NCBI GenBank assembly: GCA_030848925.1
Contig: JANFFA010000002.1
Span: 434,001-498,000, forward strand
DNA from: Rhodalgimonas zhirmunskyi
GTDB taxonomy: Bacteria; Pseudomonadota; Alphaproteobacteria; Rhodobacterales; Rhodobacteraceae
Reading direction: 5' to 3'
Length of the DNA stretch: 64,000 nt
The position numbers were made by a program, and so were the translations under genes. Positions 27,747 to 37,371 of the stretch are shown here, piece by piece. Below the pieces are notes generated by a model, which saw only the letters and a list, made by a program, of their open reading frames with translations, searched no databases and was not told the DNA's origin. How positions within the stretch are numbered: the first letter of the stretch is position 1; each line of letters begins with the position of its first letter.

Positions 27747-30685
27747 TTCAGCACCTCCGGCACGGGATCGTCGGCGATGTCCCATTCGCCGTAGCGGGCG
27801 AGTTGATCGTAATTGCCCGTCTCTTCGGATTTGAACATCGCGCGGCGCGAAAGGAAGCCCTGATCAGGCGAAAGATAGGCAGTGATGAGCGCTACGAACT
27901 CCTGCCAGATTTGCGCTGGCGTGGTTTCCTCTAGCGGCGCGGCGGCCTCGCCCGGTTTGGCGCCGAGGCCGATGTAAGAGGCGGCGATCACGGTCGAGGC
28001 CGGGATGTCGGTGAACCCGCCCTTTTCGGCGATGACGGCTTCGAGCAGTAGCTGTTTGTCGAAGTTCTTTTGCTGCGCCTTGGTCGGGGGGCTGCCAGTC
28101 TTGTAATCATAGAGAATCAGTCCGCCGTCGGCCTGATCGATCCGATCGGCGGTGCCACGCAAGGTAAAGCCAAGCTGGGGCAAGTCGGCGTGGCCCTTCA
28201 CTTCGTATTTGAGTGGCGTGGCGCGGGATTGGCGATTGGCCTCGTCAGCGAGGAAGCTGTCGGCGATCCGTTCGACACGGGCGCGCCACATCAGCCGCGC
28301 GGCGGGCCAGGGAACGGCCCCTTCAAGGGCGGCATCGGTGATTTCAAGAAGACGGTCGCGCGTCGCATCTGCGGGGTTGGCGACGATGTGCTTTATGAAA
28401 TGCTCCATCACCTCGTGGAGGACGATGCCGCGCGTCGCCGCGTCGGGCAGGCGCATCAGCGGATCGAGCGGGTTGAGGCGCAGGATCCGGCGGGCATAGA
28501 TCGCATAGGGATCGCGGATCAGGGTTTTGATTTCGGTCACCGAAAGGCGACGTGGGCGCGCCTCGGTCGGGGGGATTGGCGCAGGGCGATGGGCGGGCGG
28601 CACGGGGTCGGGCGTGTCGAGGGCACGGGCAAGGGAGCGCCACTCGTCGCCGCGGTTCTTCATCGCCTTGACGGCATCTTCGCCGTGCTGTTCGGGCAGA
28701 CCCTGCATCAGGTTGAGCAGGCGATTGACCCAGCGCGAGGGCACGGTTTCGGCGTCATCGGTCTTGATCGCGCGGGTGAGCCAGACCTCTTTCGCCGCGA
28801 TGGCCTGTTGAAAATCATGCGCCGAAAGCCCGATCCGCCGTTCAGGAAGAAGCAGCCCGGCGCGGTGGCGCATCTGACGGTTGAGCCACGGGTCGGGCGC
28901 GGGCATTTCGGGCCAGCTGCCTTCATTCAGCCCGCCAAGAATGACCAGATCGGCACCCTGCACGCGTGCCTCAAGCGTGCCCCAGATCAGGATATGGGGA
29001 TGCGGCTCTTCGACCCGGCGCACTTCGCCCGTAGCCAGAATGGAACCAAACAGATCGCTGTATGCGCGCGCCGACAGCGGATCGGCGGCATCCGCGGCCT
29101 CGGCCAGTTGATCGAGAAGCTTGCGCGCCTCTTTCCCGTCCCGCTCGGCCCAGAGATGCGCGGCAGCCCCCGGTGTGCTGCCTTTCGAGATCCGGGCGCA
29201 AAGCGCGAGATGTGTCTCTAACATTGCGGAAAGCGGCTGTTCGCCGACCGTTTCTTGCCCGGTGAAGCAAGAACAGAGCCACTCGGCCCAGCGCGTGACA
29301 TCGGCGTCGTCCTGCTTGATCGCCCAAGCGCGCAGATCATCGGCGTCGGGATAGGGTGGGGCCCATCGGCGCAGGTGCAGTTCAAGGTCGCGGGTGAAGC
29401 GAAGGTGATTGCCACGATCCGCGCCCATATGGGTGAGCGGATGCTTGAGCAGGGTCAGCAGCGATTCCGCCGACAGCCCCTCGTCGAACAGGGCCGCGAC
29501 GTGGCGCAACAGCCGCCCGACCGGCGACAGGGGAAGCGGCTGCCCGGCGCTGTCGTCGGGCAGGATGTTCCACCGGTCGAGCGCCGCGGCGACCTGTCGG
29601 CTGAGCATCCGGTCCGGGGTGATCAGGGCGGCGGTTGTGCCGTCCTCGGCCGCCTTGCGCAGGCGCAGGGCGATGGCGGTGGCTTCTTCGCGTTGGCTGG
29701 TGGCCTCGATCAGGCTCATGCCCTCGGCGGCGGGGTGCAAATCGCCCAGCGCAGGACCATCCGACAACCATTGATCGGTGACGGGCGCGGGGCGCAGCGC
29801 GAGAGAGATCAGGCGATTGCGCGCGGGGCTGGGCGGCGCGGTATCATCCCAGCGCATGATGTCTTCGCGCGCGAGGCCGAGGTTGGTCATCAGCGTGCGG
29901 TAGCGAAATTGCGGGTGATCCTCGGCCAGAAGGGCGTTGTCGAGCGTTTCCCAAAGCCCCACAGGAAGGTCGAAATCAAACCCGGGCAGGACCAGCGCGC
30001 CTTGGGGCAACCGGGCCACGGCCTCCATCAGAAGGCGGGTCGCGCCGCGCGACCCGGTCGACCCGGCAAGGATCACGGGATGCTGCGGCGGGGCCTCTTG
30101 CCAAAGCGCGGCAAGGCGTTCGGCCCGGCGGCGTTGCAACGCCTCGGCATCGGGCGGCTCTCCGGTTTCGTCGAAATAGTGCTGCACGATTTCGAGGAAG
30201 GCCTTGGTTCGGGCCCAGTGGCCGGACTGATCCTCGACATCCAGCGCGGCGATGGCCGAGGGTGGCACGCCTTCGCCCTGCATTTCACCCAGCAGCGCGG
30301 CGAGGCTATCGGCAAGGTCATAAAGCGCGGCGCGCGGCGCGAAATCTGGCGCTTGGTCAAGGAACCGCGACACCAACCGCGTGAGTTCCAGCCGCCGACG
30401 GATTGGCGGGACGGGCGCGATCAGGTCGCCGTCAAGCGCACCGTCGCCCAGCATCGACAGATCGCTCAGCAGCCGGATCCGCGGCAGCAGGATCGCGCCC
30501 CCCTCGTCGAACAGCGCGGCGATGCGGCGCGCCATGCGGGAGGTGTTGACGATCAGGTCGACCCGGGCCAGCGCCTCGGGCGGGCGGTTTGCGAAATCGC
30601 GCGTCAGCCGGGCGACGATGGCGCTAGGGAAATCTGCACCGGGGGGCAGAGCGAAGATGCGTGGACGCTCGGAAGGCTCAAACAT
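27743..30685 (-). CDS. addB: AddB, second subunit of the AddAB helicase-nuclease
   Basis: A 980-residue alphaproteobacterial-type AddB. It begins MFEPSERPRIFALPPG and has the inactivated UvrD-like fold in its first ~600 residues. The C-terminal nuclease domain is intact, with GLILYDYKTGSPPTKAQ near 885-901 providing the D-x-K centre. It lacks a Walker A box, as usual for this clade's AddB. The start overlaps the end of murU by eight bases; the stop overlaps the addA start. Confidence 0.94.
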   Translation of the reverse strand: MFEPSERPRIFALPPGADFPSAIVARLTRDFANRPPEALARVDLIVNTSRMARRIAALFDEGGAILLPRIRLLSDLSMLGDGALDGDLIAPVPPIRRRLELTRLVSRFLDQAPDFAPRAALYDLADSLAALLGEMQGEGVPPSAIAALDVEDQSGHWARTKAFLEIVQHYFDETGEPPDAEALQRRRAERLAALWQEAPPQHPVILAGSTGSRGATRLLMEAVARLPQGALVLPGFDFDLPVGLWETLDNALLAEDHPQFRYRTLMTNLGLAREDIMRWDDTAPPSPARNRLISLALRPAPVTDQWLSDGPALGDLHPAAEGMSLIEATSQREEATAIALRLRKAAEDGTTAALITPDRMLSRQVAAALDRWNILPDDSAGQPLPLSPVGRLLRHVAALFDEGLSAESLLTLLKHPLTHMGADRGNHLRFTRDLELHLRRWAPPYPDADDLRAWAIKQDDADVTRWAEWLCSCFTGQETVGEQPLSAMLETHLALCARISKGSTPGAAAHLWAERDGKEARKLLDQLAEAADAADPLSARAYSDLFGSILATGEVRRVEEPHPHILIWGTLEARVQGADLVILGGLNEGSWPEMPAPDPWLNRQMRHRAGLLLPERRIGLSAHDFQQAIAAKEVWLTRAIKTDDAETVPSRWVNRLLNLMQGLPEQHGEDAVKAMKNRGDEWRSLARALDTPDPVPPAHRPAPIPPTEARPRRLSVTEIKTLIRDPYAIYARRILRLNPLDPLMRLPDAATRGIVLHEVMEHFIKHIVANPADATRDRLLEITDAALEGAVPWPAARLMWRARVERIADSFLADEANRQSRATPLKYEVKGHADLPQLGFTLRGTADRIDQADGGLILYDYKTGSPPTKAQQKNFDKQLLLEAVIAEKGGFTDIPASTVIAASYIGLGAKPGEAAAPLEETTPAQIWQEFVALITAYLSPDQGFLSRRAMFKSEETGNYDQLARYGEWDIADDPVPEVLK

Positions 30686-31376
30686 CCGGGAACTCCAGCA
30701 TTTCTTCTGCCAGGGCGATGCCTTCGGGCCGGCCCACGTCGCACCATTGGCCGGGGTAGCTGATCCCGAAAAGCCGCCCTTCGGGCTGCATCCGGTTCCA
30801 GAGCAGGTTGAGCGAGAAGGCGGGTTGGTCGATCTCGTTCAGGCCCGTCGGATCGAGGATCTGAATCCCGGCGTAGACCTCGCCCTTGCCGCGTGAGAGT
30901 TGGCCGTCTTGGCCAAGCAAGAAGTCTCCTTCGCCCGTGTGGCCAATGGCGCGCTCCAATGGCACACAGAGCAATAGCGCATCCATTTCTCCGGGCCGCC
31001 ATGCCGCCCGCAACAGAGCTAGCGGGTTCGGCCCGCGAAAAACCGCGTCGGAATTCATCGTGAACACCGGCCCTTCGCCCAAAAGCGGCAACGCCTTGCG
31101 TAGCCCGCCGCCGGTTTCAAGGATGTCATCCTCGTGCGAGATCATCACGTCACGCTGCGAGAGGTGATCGTGCAGCGGCGCGGGTTTGTAATGCGTGTTC
31201 ACCACGACGCGGGACAGGTCCATCGGCGCGACAAGATCCAACGCGTGATCGATCAGCGGACGCCCGGCCACCTCGATCATCGGCTTGGGCCGGTCGGCGG
31301 TTAGTGCGCCCATCCGCGTGCCGAACCCGGCGGCGAACAGCATCAAAGCGTCTGGGGTTTCGGGGCGGTCGCGCAT
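30678..31376 (-). CDS. murU: MurU-like N-acetylmuramate alpha-1-phosphate uridylyltransferase
   Basis: A 232-residue nucleotidyltransferase. The signature LFAAGFGTRMGALTADRPKPM (about 13-33, partly shown) and the ETGGGLRKALP block place it with MurU/HddC-type sugar-1-phosphate nucleotidyltransferases. With AmgK, MurU recycles N-acetylmuramic acid to UDP-MurNAc, bypassing fosfomycin-sensitive MurA. The ATG at 31376 lies 34 bases inside amgK; an internal ATG at 31343 would just touch the amgK stop (TGATG) but would remove part of the first strand. Mannose-1-phosphate guanylyltransferase is the main alternative. Confidence 0.85.
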   Translation of the reverse strand: MRDRPETPDALMLFAAGFGTRMGALTADRPKPMIEVAGRPLIDHALDLVAPMDLSRVVVNTHYKPAPLHDHLSQRDVMISHEDDILETGGGLRKALPLLGEGPVFTMNSDAVFRGPNPLALLRAAWRPGEMDALLLCVPLERAIGHTGEGDFLLGQDGQLSRGKGEVYAGIQILDPTGLNEIDQPAFSLNLLWNRMQPEGRLFGISYPGQWCDVGRPEGIALAEEMLEFPDV

Positions 31377-32377
31377 TTCTGTTTCAGCCTGTCGAGTATG
31401 TCTTGTGTGGGTTCGGGAAGCGTGGCGCGCAAATGTGGGGCGACGGCGGCAAGCGCCGGGTGATCGAGATCGCGCTGAAGAAGGCCCCAGACGCGCGGGA
31501 TCAAATCGACATAATGCGCCTTGCCATCACGAATGCAGAGCCGGGTAAAAACGCCGAGGATGCGCAGGTTTCGCTGCGCGCCAAGCAGGTGATAGGCCCG
31601 CTCGAAGGCGTGCGGATCCTGATCTGCGGCGCGGCGGATGTAGCGGGTCAGCATCTCGCGTTCGAGGGCGGGCGGTACATCGCGGCGCGCGTCTTGCAGA
31701 AGCGAGACGAGATCATAGGCGCGATGCCCGCTCATCGCGTCTTGGAAGTCCAGCAGGCCGACACGTGCAACGCCGTCGCGGTCGGGCAGCCAGAGCAGGT
31801 TTTCGGCATGGTAATCCCGCTGGATCAACACGTCATGTTCGCTGGCATGGGCTTTCAAAAGCGGCTCTAACCTTGCCAAAAACACATCCCGGCTGGCCAG
31901 ATCGGGGCCAACCGAATGCGCCAGATACCAATCATAGGCCAGCGCGGCCATTTCCGCCATCAGCGTCGGGGAGTAGCACTTTAGAGCGGTGGGCGCAGGC
32001 GCGTGATGCAGCGTGATCAAAAGATCGGTCGCCGCTTCGTAGAGCGTGGACTCAAGCGTGGGGTCGCGGGGGATTACACGGGCGAACAGATCGTCACCCA
32101 GATCTTCGAGCAAGAGGAATCCGGCGTTTTCGTCACGAGCCAGGATGCGTGGCGCCGAGAGGCCGAGTGCGTAAAGGTGATCGGCGATGGCGATGAAGGG
32201 ACGCACGTCTTCGCCCTTTTCCGGGGGCGCATCCATCAGAACGGCCGGGCCTTTGCCCTCGTCCCGCAACCGAAGATAGCGCCGGTTCGACGCATCCCCC
32301 GCCAGCGGCGCAACTGTGGCATCGCCCCAGCCGGCGCGGTCCAGAAAGTCAGGTATCAGGGCATCACGGTTCGTCAT
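31343..32377 (-). CDS. amgK: AmgK-like aminoglycoside-phosphotransferase-fold sugar kinase
   Basis: A 344-residue kinase of the APH fold. AmgK phosphorylates MurNAc and GlcNAc at the anomeric position for cell-wall recycling. The Brenner motif DVLIQRDYHAENLLWL near 188-203 (D for catalysis, N and later D for metal) and VGLLDFQDAMSGHRAYDL are clear. It overlaps tsaE by four bases and is followed by murU, the standard tsaE-amgK-murU-addB-addA order in alphaproteobacteria. Confidence 0.87.
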   Translation of the reverse strand: MTNRDALIPDFLDRAGWGDATVAPLAGDASNRRYLRLRDEGKGPAVLMDAPPEKGEDVRPFIAIADHLYALGLSAPRILARDENAGFLLLEDLGDDLFARVIPRDPTLESTLYEAATDLLITLHHAPAPTALKCYSPTLMAEMAALAYDWYLAHSVGPDLASRDVFLARLEPLLKAHASEHDVLIQRDYHAENLLWLPDRDGVARVGLLDFQDAMSGHRAYDLVSLLQDARRDVPPALEREMLTRYIRRAADQDPHAFERAYHLLGAQRNLRILGVFTRLCIRDGKAHYVDLIPRVWGLLQRDLDHPALAAVAPHLRATLPEPTQDILDRLKQKCATAPKPQTL

Positions 32378-32847
32378 TTCAGCACCTTTTCAAGCCGAGC
32401 GGTCCATGACGGATCGCGCCACTCAAGCGTGAGGTCGCGGCTATCATCCTTGTTCGCATCGGTGAAGCTAAGTGAAAGCGCGGTTTCGGGCGCGAGGGGA
32501 CCAAGGCGATCGGGCCATTCGATGATGCAGATGGCGTCTCTGAACGCTTCGTCCAGACCCAGCTCATAGATGTCGTCCGGCCCGCTTAGCCGATAGAGAT
32601 CGCAATGCCAGATCGGGCCATTCACGCCCTCATATTCCTGAACCAGCGTGAATGTCGGAGAGGGGACGTCTTCGGAATGGGCGAGAAGGGATTGTATCAA
32701 GGCCCGCGCGAAGTGCGTTTTTCCCGCCCCGATGCCGCCGGAAAGCAAAAGGGCATCGCCAATACGCAACACCCCGCCAAGACGCACTGCAAGTGCCGCG
32801 GTTTCTTCCGGCGAAGCGAGGGGGATCTGGACCGGCGGTACAAGCAT
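32374..32847 (-). CDS. tsaE: TsaE, tRNA t6A biosynthesis ATPase
   Basis: A 157-residue P-loop protein needed for threonylcarbamoyl-adenosine at tRNA A37, working with TsaB and TsaD. The Walker A box GGIGAGKT is at 37-44, SPTFTLVQEYEG near 63-74, and CIIEWPDRLG is the family C-terminal motif. tsaD of the same pathway is at 49.3-50.3 kb. The ATG overlaps nothing upstream; the stop overlaps the amgK start (ATGA). Confidence 0.94.
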   Translation of the reverse strand: MLVPPVQIPLASPEETAALAVRLGGVLRIGDALLLSGGIGAGKTHFARALIQSLLAHSEDVPSPTFTLVQEYEGVNGPIWHCDLYRLSGPDDIYELGLDEAFRDAICIIEWPDRLGPLAPETALSLSFTDANKDDSRDLTLEWRDPSWTARLEKVLK

Positions 32848-32918
32848 GAGCGCGAGATTACCCGGACAGGCCCGCCCTGCAACCGCTTTTGCAATGCGCG
32901 GTGATCTCAGTTTGGGAC

Positions 32919-34517
32919 TTAGCCCGGTTTTCCGGTTTCACTGACGGAGACAGCACCCCCGCGAGGCCCGACCTTTAGAAGCTGAGGCAGTCGGAAACCT
33001 ATCAACGTGACTCCGCCCTTGAGCGGCGTAACCCTGCATTCTACACGCTGCCCCTGCGCCATTTCGATATCGGCAAACCACTCTTCGCGCTGGGCGGCGT
33101 TGAGCACGAAATCATGCAATTCGTCCCAGAATGTGGTCTCGCGCGACCTCGTTTTCCAGTGTCGGCGTGCATCCCTGATCGTGACATCGGCAAAACTGCT
33201 TTCGGGATCCAGCCCCCAAAGTTGACGGAATGCCAGATTTGAACCGACAAGCACGCCCCTCGAAGAGAAGACGGCAAGCCCCTCATCAAGTGTATCAAAC
33301 ACGTCTTGCCCAAGGTTGAGTTGCCCGCGGAATCGGCGGGTCAGAGATATTTCGGCAGAAATATCATCAAACAAAAGCGCAATAGCGCCATCGGGATGAG
33401 GGCGACCCGTGACGCGATAGGTCAACCCCGTCGGAAGTGTCCATGTTTCCTGATAGCGGCCGTCTTCGGAGGCCGAGACCAGCTCGGCGATCTGTTGGCG
33501 CCAGCCGGAGTAATTCTTGGGTTCGGGCATCATCTGATTTTCGCGCAGCTTGTCGAAAAACGTAAGCAGGGTTGGCCGTGCGGAAAGGAAATCGCCGGGA
33601 AGCGAGAGCAGGTCCATCAGTGCCGGATTGAACAGTTGCAACTGCTGATGCCGGTCGAACACTGCGAGTCCGGTGGATAGCTGTGCGAAAGTTTTGGTCA
33701 GGGTCTGGACGAATTTCCGTTGCTTGATCTCGGCCATGACAACGGCATTCACATCAATGGCGAGGCCCAGCTCAATCCCTGCATCAGACCTTGCACGGAG
33801 CACGTCGAACCAATGGCTTTCGCCGGTTTCATCCTCGGTCAGGGTTCGGGTGCTTTGTGATGCCTCGCTGGTCGGCTCCGGCCCGCTCAGCTTTCTACAA
33901 AGTCCAGCGATATCGCCATCACCGGCAAGATCGCGCAACGCCTTGTTCACCCATAGGATTGAGCCATCATCACCGCGCAGCCAGACGGGATGCGGATAAA
34001 GATGCGAAACGCTGTTCAGCATCTGCAATTCGCGCGCCGCCGTGAGGGCGACATGGCGGTCCCCCAAGGAAGGCGCGGCGGTATCGGTGATGGACAGACG
34101 TAGTTTGCCCCTAACCAGACTGAGATCGAGCGTTGCATCGTCGCCGGCAAAGGCGGAGCAAAGCGTTGTCGGCGCCATTTCCAGCGCCATTTCGGGCATC
34201 TCGGGCAGGGCCGGAAAGCGCGATTTCAGCGCGCGATAGAGCGCGCGCCATTCGGTAAGGGTATCGGAATCCTGATGATCGCCGCGTGCGGCGTTTACGG
34301 AACGGTCTTTGTTCGAAGCGTGCAAGATGTCCCACCCGGCCGGACTCGCATCGACGAGGAAGCACTGATCAAACAGAAAAGCGGGTTCCTCGGCCAATTC
34401 CTGTCGGTCGGCTCGCCTAAGGTCGATGCGCGATATCACGACAAGCGCGAGCGTTGCGCCCACCACGCTGACGCCCGCCAGCGTGAGGATATACCAGAAC
34501 CCCGTTAGATCGGCCAT
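32919..34517 (-). CDS. divL: PAS-domain membrane protein lacking a kinase domain, DivL-like
   Basis: A 532-residue protein: one N-terminal membrane helix (about 6-28), a polar linker, and three PAS-like segments near 150-260 (PHPVWLRGDDGSILWVNKAL), 275-400 (GLAVFDRHQQLQLFNPAL) and 405-510 (GLAVFSSRGVLVGSNLAF). No histidine-kinase H box or ATP site follows; the protein ends in a short tail. From memory, Rhodobacter capsulatus has a PAS protein called DivL, lacking a kinase domain, near its regB cluster, acting in the CckA-ChpT-CtrA relay; the match here is by layout and position only. A truncated sensor kinase is the alternative. Confidence 0.6.
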   Translation of the reverse strand: MADLTGFWYILTLAGVSVVGATLALVVISRIDLRRADRQELAEEPAFLFDQCFLVDASPAGWDILHASNKDRSVNAARGDHQDSDTLTEWRALYRALKSRFPALPEMPEMALEMAPTTLCSAFAGDDATLDLSLVRGKLRLSITDTAAPSLGDRHVALTAARELQMLNSVSHLYPHPVWLRGDDGSILWVNKALRDLAGDGDIAGLCRKLSGPEPTSEASQSTRTLTEDETGESHWFDVLRARSDAGIELGLAIDVNAVVMAEIKQRKFVQTLTKTFAQLSTGLAVFDRHQQLQLFNPALMDLLSLPGDFLSARPTLLTFFDKLRENQMMPEPKNYSGWRQQIAELVSASEDGRYQETWTLPTGLTYRVTGRPHPDGAIALLFDDISAEISLTRRFRGQLNLGQDVFDTLDEGLAVFSSRGVLVGSNLAFRQLWGLDPESSFADVTIRDARRHWKTRSRETTFWDELHDFVLNAAQREEWFADIEMAQGQRVECRVTPLKGGVTLIGFRLPQLLKVGPRGGAVSVSETGKPG

Positions 34518-34626
34518 GCCCGTCTGCCTTCGTTGCCACGTTCCAGCCTTTGCAGTTAATGGTTAACGAGTGGTAAATCGCACGTCGTTTTATGGCCCGC
34601 TCCAAGGGGCTTTTTGTGCGTATATC

Positions 34627-36015
34627 CTAGGGTAGGAAGGGGCGGTTCTGGCCCTCAGCGCCCGGATTTTGACCAAAGCGCGCGCCAAGTTTCGCACTGG
34701 GCCAACTGACCAGAACCAGCGCACCACAGCGTTCGGGCGGCACGGTATCGACGTTGCGCGGATCGGATCCGTTGGCAAAGCGCAATTCGGCACCTGAACG
34801 TTCCAGCAATGTCTTGGCAATGAAAAGGCCAAGGCCCATCCCTTCGTAAGCCGGGCGCACACCTTGCGAGCGGCGATCGCGCATGAAGGGATCACCGATC
34901 CGCCCGATCAGGTTGGCGGGATAGCCCGCGCCATCATCCTGTATCCGGACCGAAATCTGTTTTTCATCCCAGAACGTATCGACCCATACGTTGCCCCGTG
35001 CGAAATCCACCGCGTTCTGGATCAGGTTGCGCAACCCATGCACCACCTCGGGCCGGCGCAGAACCACCGGCTGATCGAGATCGGACCCCGCCGCCGGACC
35101 GGCCGTGAACCTGAGGGTCTTGCCGCGTTCCAGATGCGGGCCGGCGGCCTCTTCTATCAGGGCCGAGATCGGCGCTTGATGCAGGTAGAGATCATCCTTT
35201 CCAGCCCGCCCCATAGAGCGCAGGATATCGCGGCAGCGGTCGGCCTCTTGGTTGATCAATTCGATATCTTCGGCCAGATCGGGCCGGTCGGAAAGATCAT
35301 CGAGAAGCTCAGACGAGGTGAGTTTGATCGTCGCCAGAGGCGTGCCCAACTCATGCGCCGCCGCCGCGACGACACCGCTGAGGTCCGAGAGTTTCTGTTC
35401 GCGGGCAAGGGCCATTTGGGTGGCTTGCAAAGCGTCGGTCATCGAGTGGATTTCGGTCGCGATCCAGCGGGCATAAACGGCAAGGAAGATCACGGCGATC
35501 ACGATGGCCGCCCAGTTGCCGAACACGAACATCGGCCCGATCATGTAAACCACGCCCTCACTGGTGATCAGCGGCAAGTGGAACTGCGCCAGCAGGGAAA
35601 CCAGCAAGATCGCCGTCGCCCCGAGAAACAAGGTTGAGCGCGCCGAAAGCGCCGCGGCCGAAACCGTGACTGGCCCGACGATCAGAAGCGAGAACGGGTT
35701 GTGTAGACCGCCCGAGAGGTAAAGCAGCGCGCAAAGTTGCAAGAGGTCGAACAGCACCATCAGAAGGTTTTCACGCTCGCTCAGGCGTTTGCTTTCGGGG
35801 AAAATCAGCATCGCGACGATGTTGGCGATGACGGACAGGCCGACGACCAGAAAGAAGAGCCCGGTGTCGATAACGATGTCGTAATACCCTTGCGCCACCA
35901 GCAGTGCCGCGATCTGGCCAAGGATCGCGGCCCAGCGAAGCCAGATGATGGTGCGCAGGCGAATCCAGTCGCCGCGCTCGCGCTCTCCGATCAGGCCGGG
36001 AATGTCATCATTCAT
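34627..36015 (-). CDS. regB: RegB/PrrB redox sensor histidine kinase
   Basis: A 462-residue sensor with six N-terminal membrane helices, including the quinone-site motif GGLHNPFS at about 102-109. The H box AAAAHELGTPLATIKL places the phosphorylated histidine at H221; C261 in EADRCRDILRSMGRAG is the redox-active cysteine of the family. The ATPase lobe has NLIQNAVDFA and GMGLGLFIAKTLLERSGA. With RegA it controls photosynthesis, respiration and carbon/nitrogen fixation genes in relatives. It is divergent from senC-regA with 118 bases between starts. Confidence 0.95.
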   Translation of the reverse strand: MNDDIPGLIGERERGDWIRLRTIIWLRWAAILGQIAALLVAQGYYDIVIDTGLFFLVVGLSVIANIVAMLIFPESKRLSERENLLMVLFDLLQLCALLYLSGGLHNPFSLLIVGPVTVSAAALSARSTLFLGATAILLVSLLAQFHLPLITSEGVVYMIGPMFVFGNWAAIVIAVIFLAVYARWIATEIHSMTDALQATQMALAREQKLSDLSGVVAAAAHELGTPLATIKLTSSELLDDLSDRPDLAEDIELINQEADRCRDILRSMGRAGKDDLYLHQAPISALIEEAAGPHLERGKTLRFTAGPAAGSDLDQPVVLRRPEVVHGLRNLIQNAVDFARGNVWVDTFWDEKQISVRIQDDGAGYPANLIGRIGDPFMRDRRSQGVRPAYEGMGLGLFIAKTLLERSGAELRFANGSDPRNVDTVPPERCGALVLVSWPSAKLGARFGQNPGAEGQNRPFLP

Positions 36016-36133
36016 GCTGCTGTGCCCCTTCGCGCGCGCCTGCGCGCCTTCGCCCCGTTGAACTCTTGCCCCGGATTGTTAGATGTGCTGTCACGGCCAT
36101 TCAATGGCGGTTGCCAGAAAGCAGAGGTGGGGC

Positions 36134-36751
36134 ATGGCGAAGTATTACGCTTGGGGCGCGGTTGTCGCGGTTGTTTTGTTGATCGTCGGCATGGTGGTTT
36201 TCACCATGGGCGGCAATGATGAGAAATACGCGCAGTGCACATCGACCAAGGCCTCGGCCGCGATTGGCGGACCTTTCACGCTGGTTGATGAGGACGGCAA
36301 GACCGTGACCGACAAGGACGTGATCGACGAACCCTCGCTGCTTTATTTCGGCTACACCTTCTGCCCGGATGTCTGCCCGCTCGACAATTCGCGCAACGCC
36401 GAAGCCATCGAAATCCTTGAAAGCCAAGGGAAAATGGTCAAGCCAGTGTTCATCTCGGTCGACCCGGACCGCGACACGCCCGAGGTGCTGCGCGACTTCA
36501 CGGAAAACCTGCATCCGCGCATGGTTGGCCTGACCGGCAGCCTTGAACAGGTGGCCGCGGCAAGCAAGGCGTACCGCACGTTTTACGACAAGCACGACCC
36601 CGAAGAGGGCGACGAGGAATTCTATCTGATCGACCATTCCACATGGTCCTATCTGGTGTTTCCGGGGGAGGGGACGGTGGCGTTGTTCAAGCGGGATCTG
36701 ACACCGAACCAGATGGCAGAGCAAATGAGCTGCTATCTCGACGCGCGATAG
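36134..36751 (+). CDS. senC: SenC/PrrC, Sco-family copper protein
   Basis: A 205-residue membrane-anchored protein with an N-terminal helix (about 5-25) and a thioredoxin-fold Sco domain in the periplasm. The copper ligands are C77 and C81 (FCPDVCP) and H168 (LIDHSTW). Sco proteins deliver copper to the Cu-A or Cu-B centres of cytochrome c oxidase and affect RegB signalling in Rhodobacter. The ATG at 36134 follows GAGGTGGGG. It is 68 bases upstream of regA on the same strand. Confidence 0.94.
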   Translation: MAKYYAWGAVVAVVLLIVGMVVFTMGGNDEKYAQCTSTKASAAIGGPFTLVDEDGKTVTDKDVIDEPSLLYFGYTFCPDVCPLDNSRNAEAIEILESQGKMVKPVFISVDPDRDTPEVLRDFTENLHPRMVGLTGSLEQVAAASKAYRTFYDKHDPEEGDEEFYLIDHSTWSYLVFPGEGTVALFKRDLTPNQMAEQMSCYLDAR

Positions 36752-36819
36752 TTTGACGCAGTGCTTGCGGCAGGATAGAACACATTCAATAAGTTAGGTG
36801 CGAACAGGAGGGCCGTTCC

Positions 36820-37371
36820 GTGGTTGATCAGGCTTTGGATATCGGGGAGGACAAATCCCTGCTGATCGTCGATGACGACGAACCCTTCCTGCGGCGTCTG
36901 GCCAAGGCGATGGAGAAGCGTGGCTTTGAAGTCGAAACCGCCGGATCGGTCGCCGCCGGAACGGCGATCGCCACGGCGCGCCCGCCCGCATATGCGGTGT
37001 GTGATTTGCGGCTGGAAGACGGCAATGGCCTTGATGTTGTTGAGGTTCTTCGCGAAAAACGCCCCGATAGCCGGATCGTGGTGCTGACCGGATATGGTGC
37101 GATTGCCACCGCTGTTGCGGCGGTCAAGATCGGGGCGACGGACTACCTCTCCAAACCCGCTGACGCCAAGGATATCACCAACGCGCTGCTGGCCGGTGAG
37201 AACGAAATGCCGCCCCCGCCCGAGAACCCGATGAGCGCCGATCGCGTGCGTTGGGAACACATCCAGCGGGTCTATGAATTGTGTGACCGCAACGTAAGCG
37301 AAACCGCCCGGCGGCTGAACATGCACCGGCGGACTTTGCAGCGGATCCTTGCCAAACGAAGCCCGCGTTAA
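36820..37371 (+). CDS. regA: RegA/PrrA response regulator
   Basis: A 183-residue response regulator: receiver domain with acidic pocket DDD (18-20), phospho-acceptor D62 (CDLRLEDGNG) and the signalling lysine in YLSKPAD, a proline-rich linker (MPPPPENP), and a Fis-type helix-turn-helix (NVSETARRLNMHRRTLQRIL) at the end. It is the partner of RegB. The start is GTG at 36820 behind AGGAGGG. The linker and HTH are of the highly conserved RegA type. Confidence 0.97.
   Translation: MVDQALDIGEDKSLLIVDDDEPFLRRLAKAMEKRGFEVETAGSVAAGTAIATARPPAYAVCDLRLEDGNGLDVVEVLREKRPDSRIVVLTGYGAIATAVAAVKIGATDYLSKPADAKDITNALLAGENEMPPPPENPMSADRVRWEHIQRVYELCDRNVSETARRLNMHRRTLQRILAKRSPR

Noticed and set aside
34563-34577. 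Possible CtrA site TTAA-N7-TAAA upstream of the PAS protein
   Set aside because: The second half-site does not match TTAA, and such sequences occur by chance.
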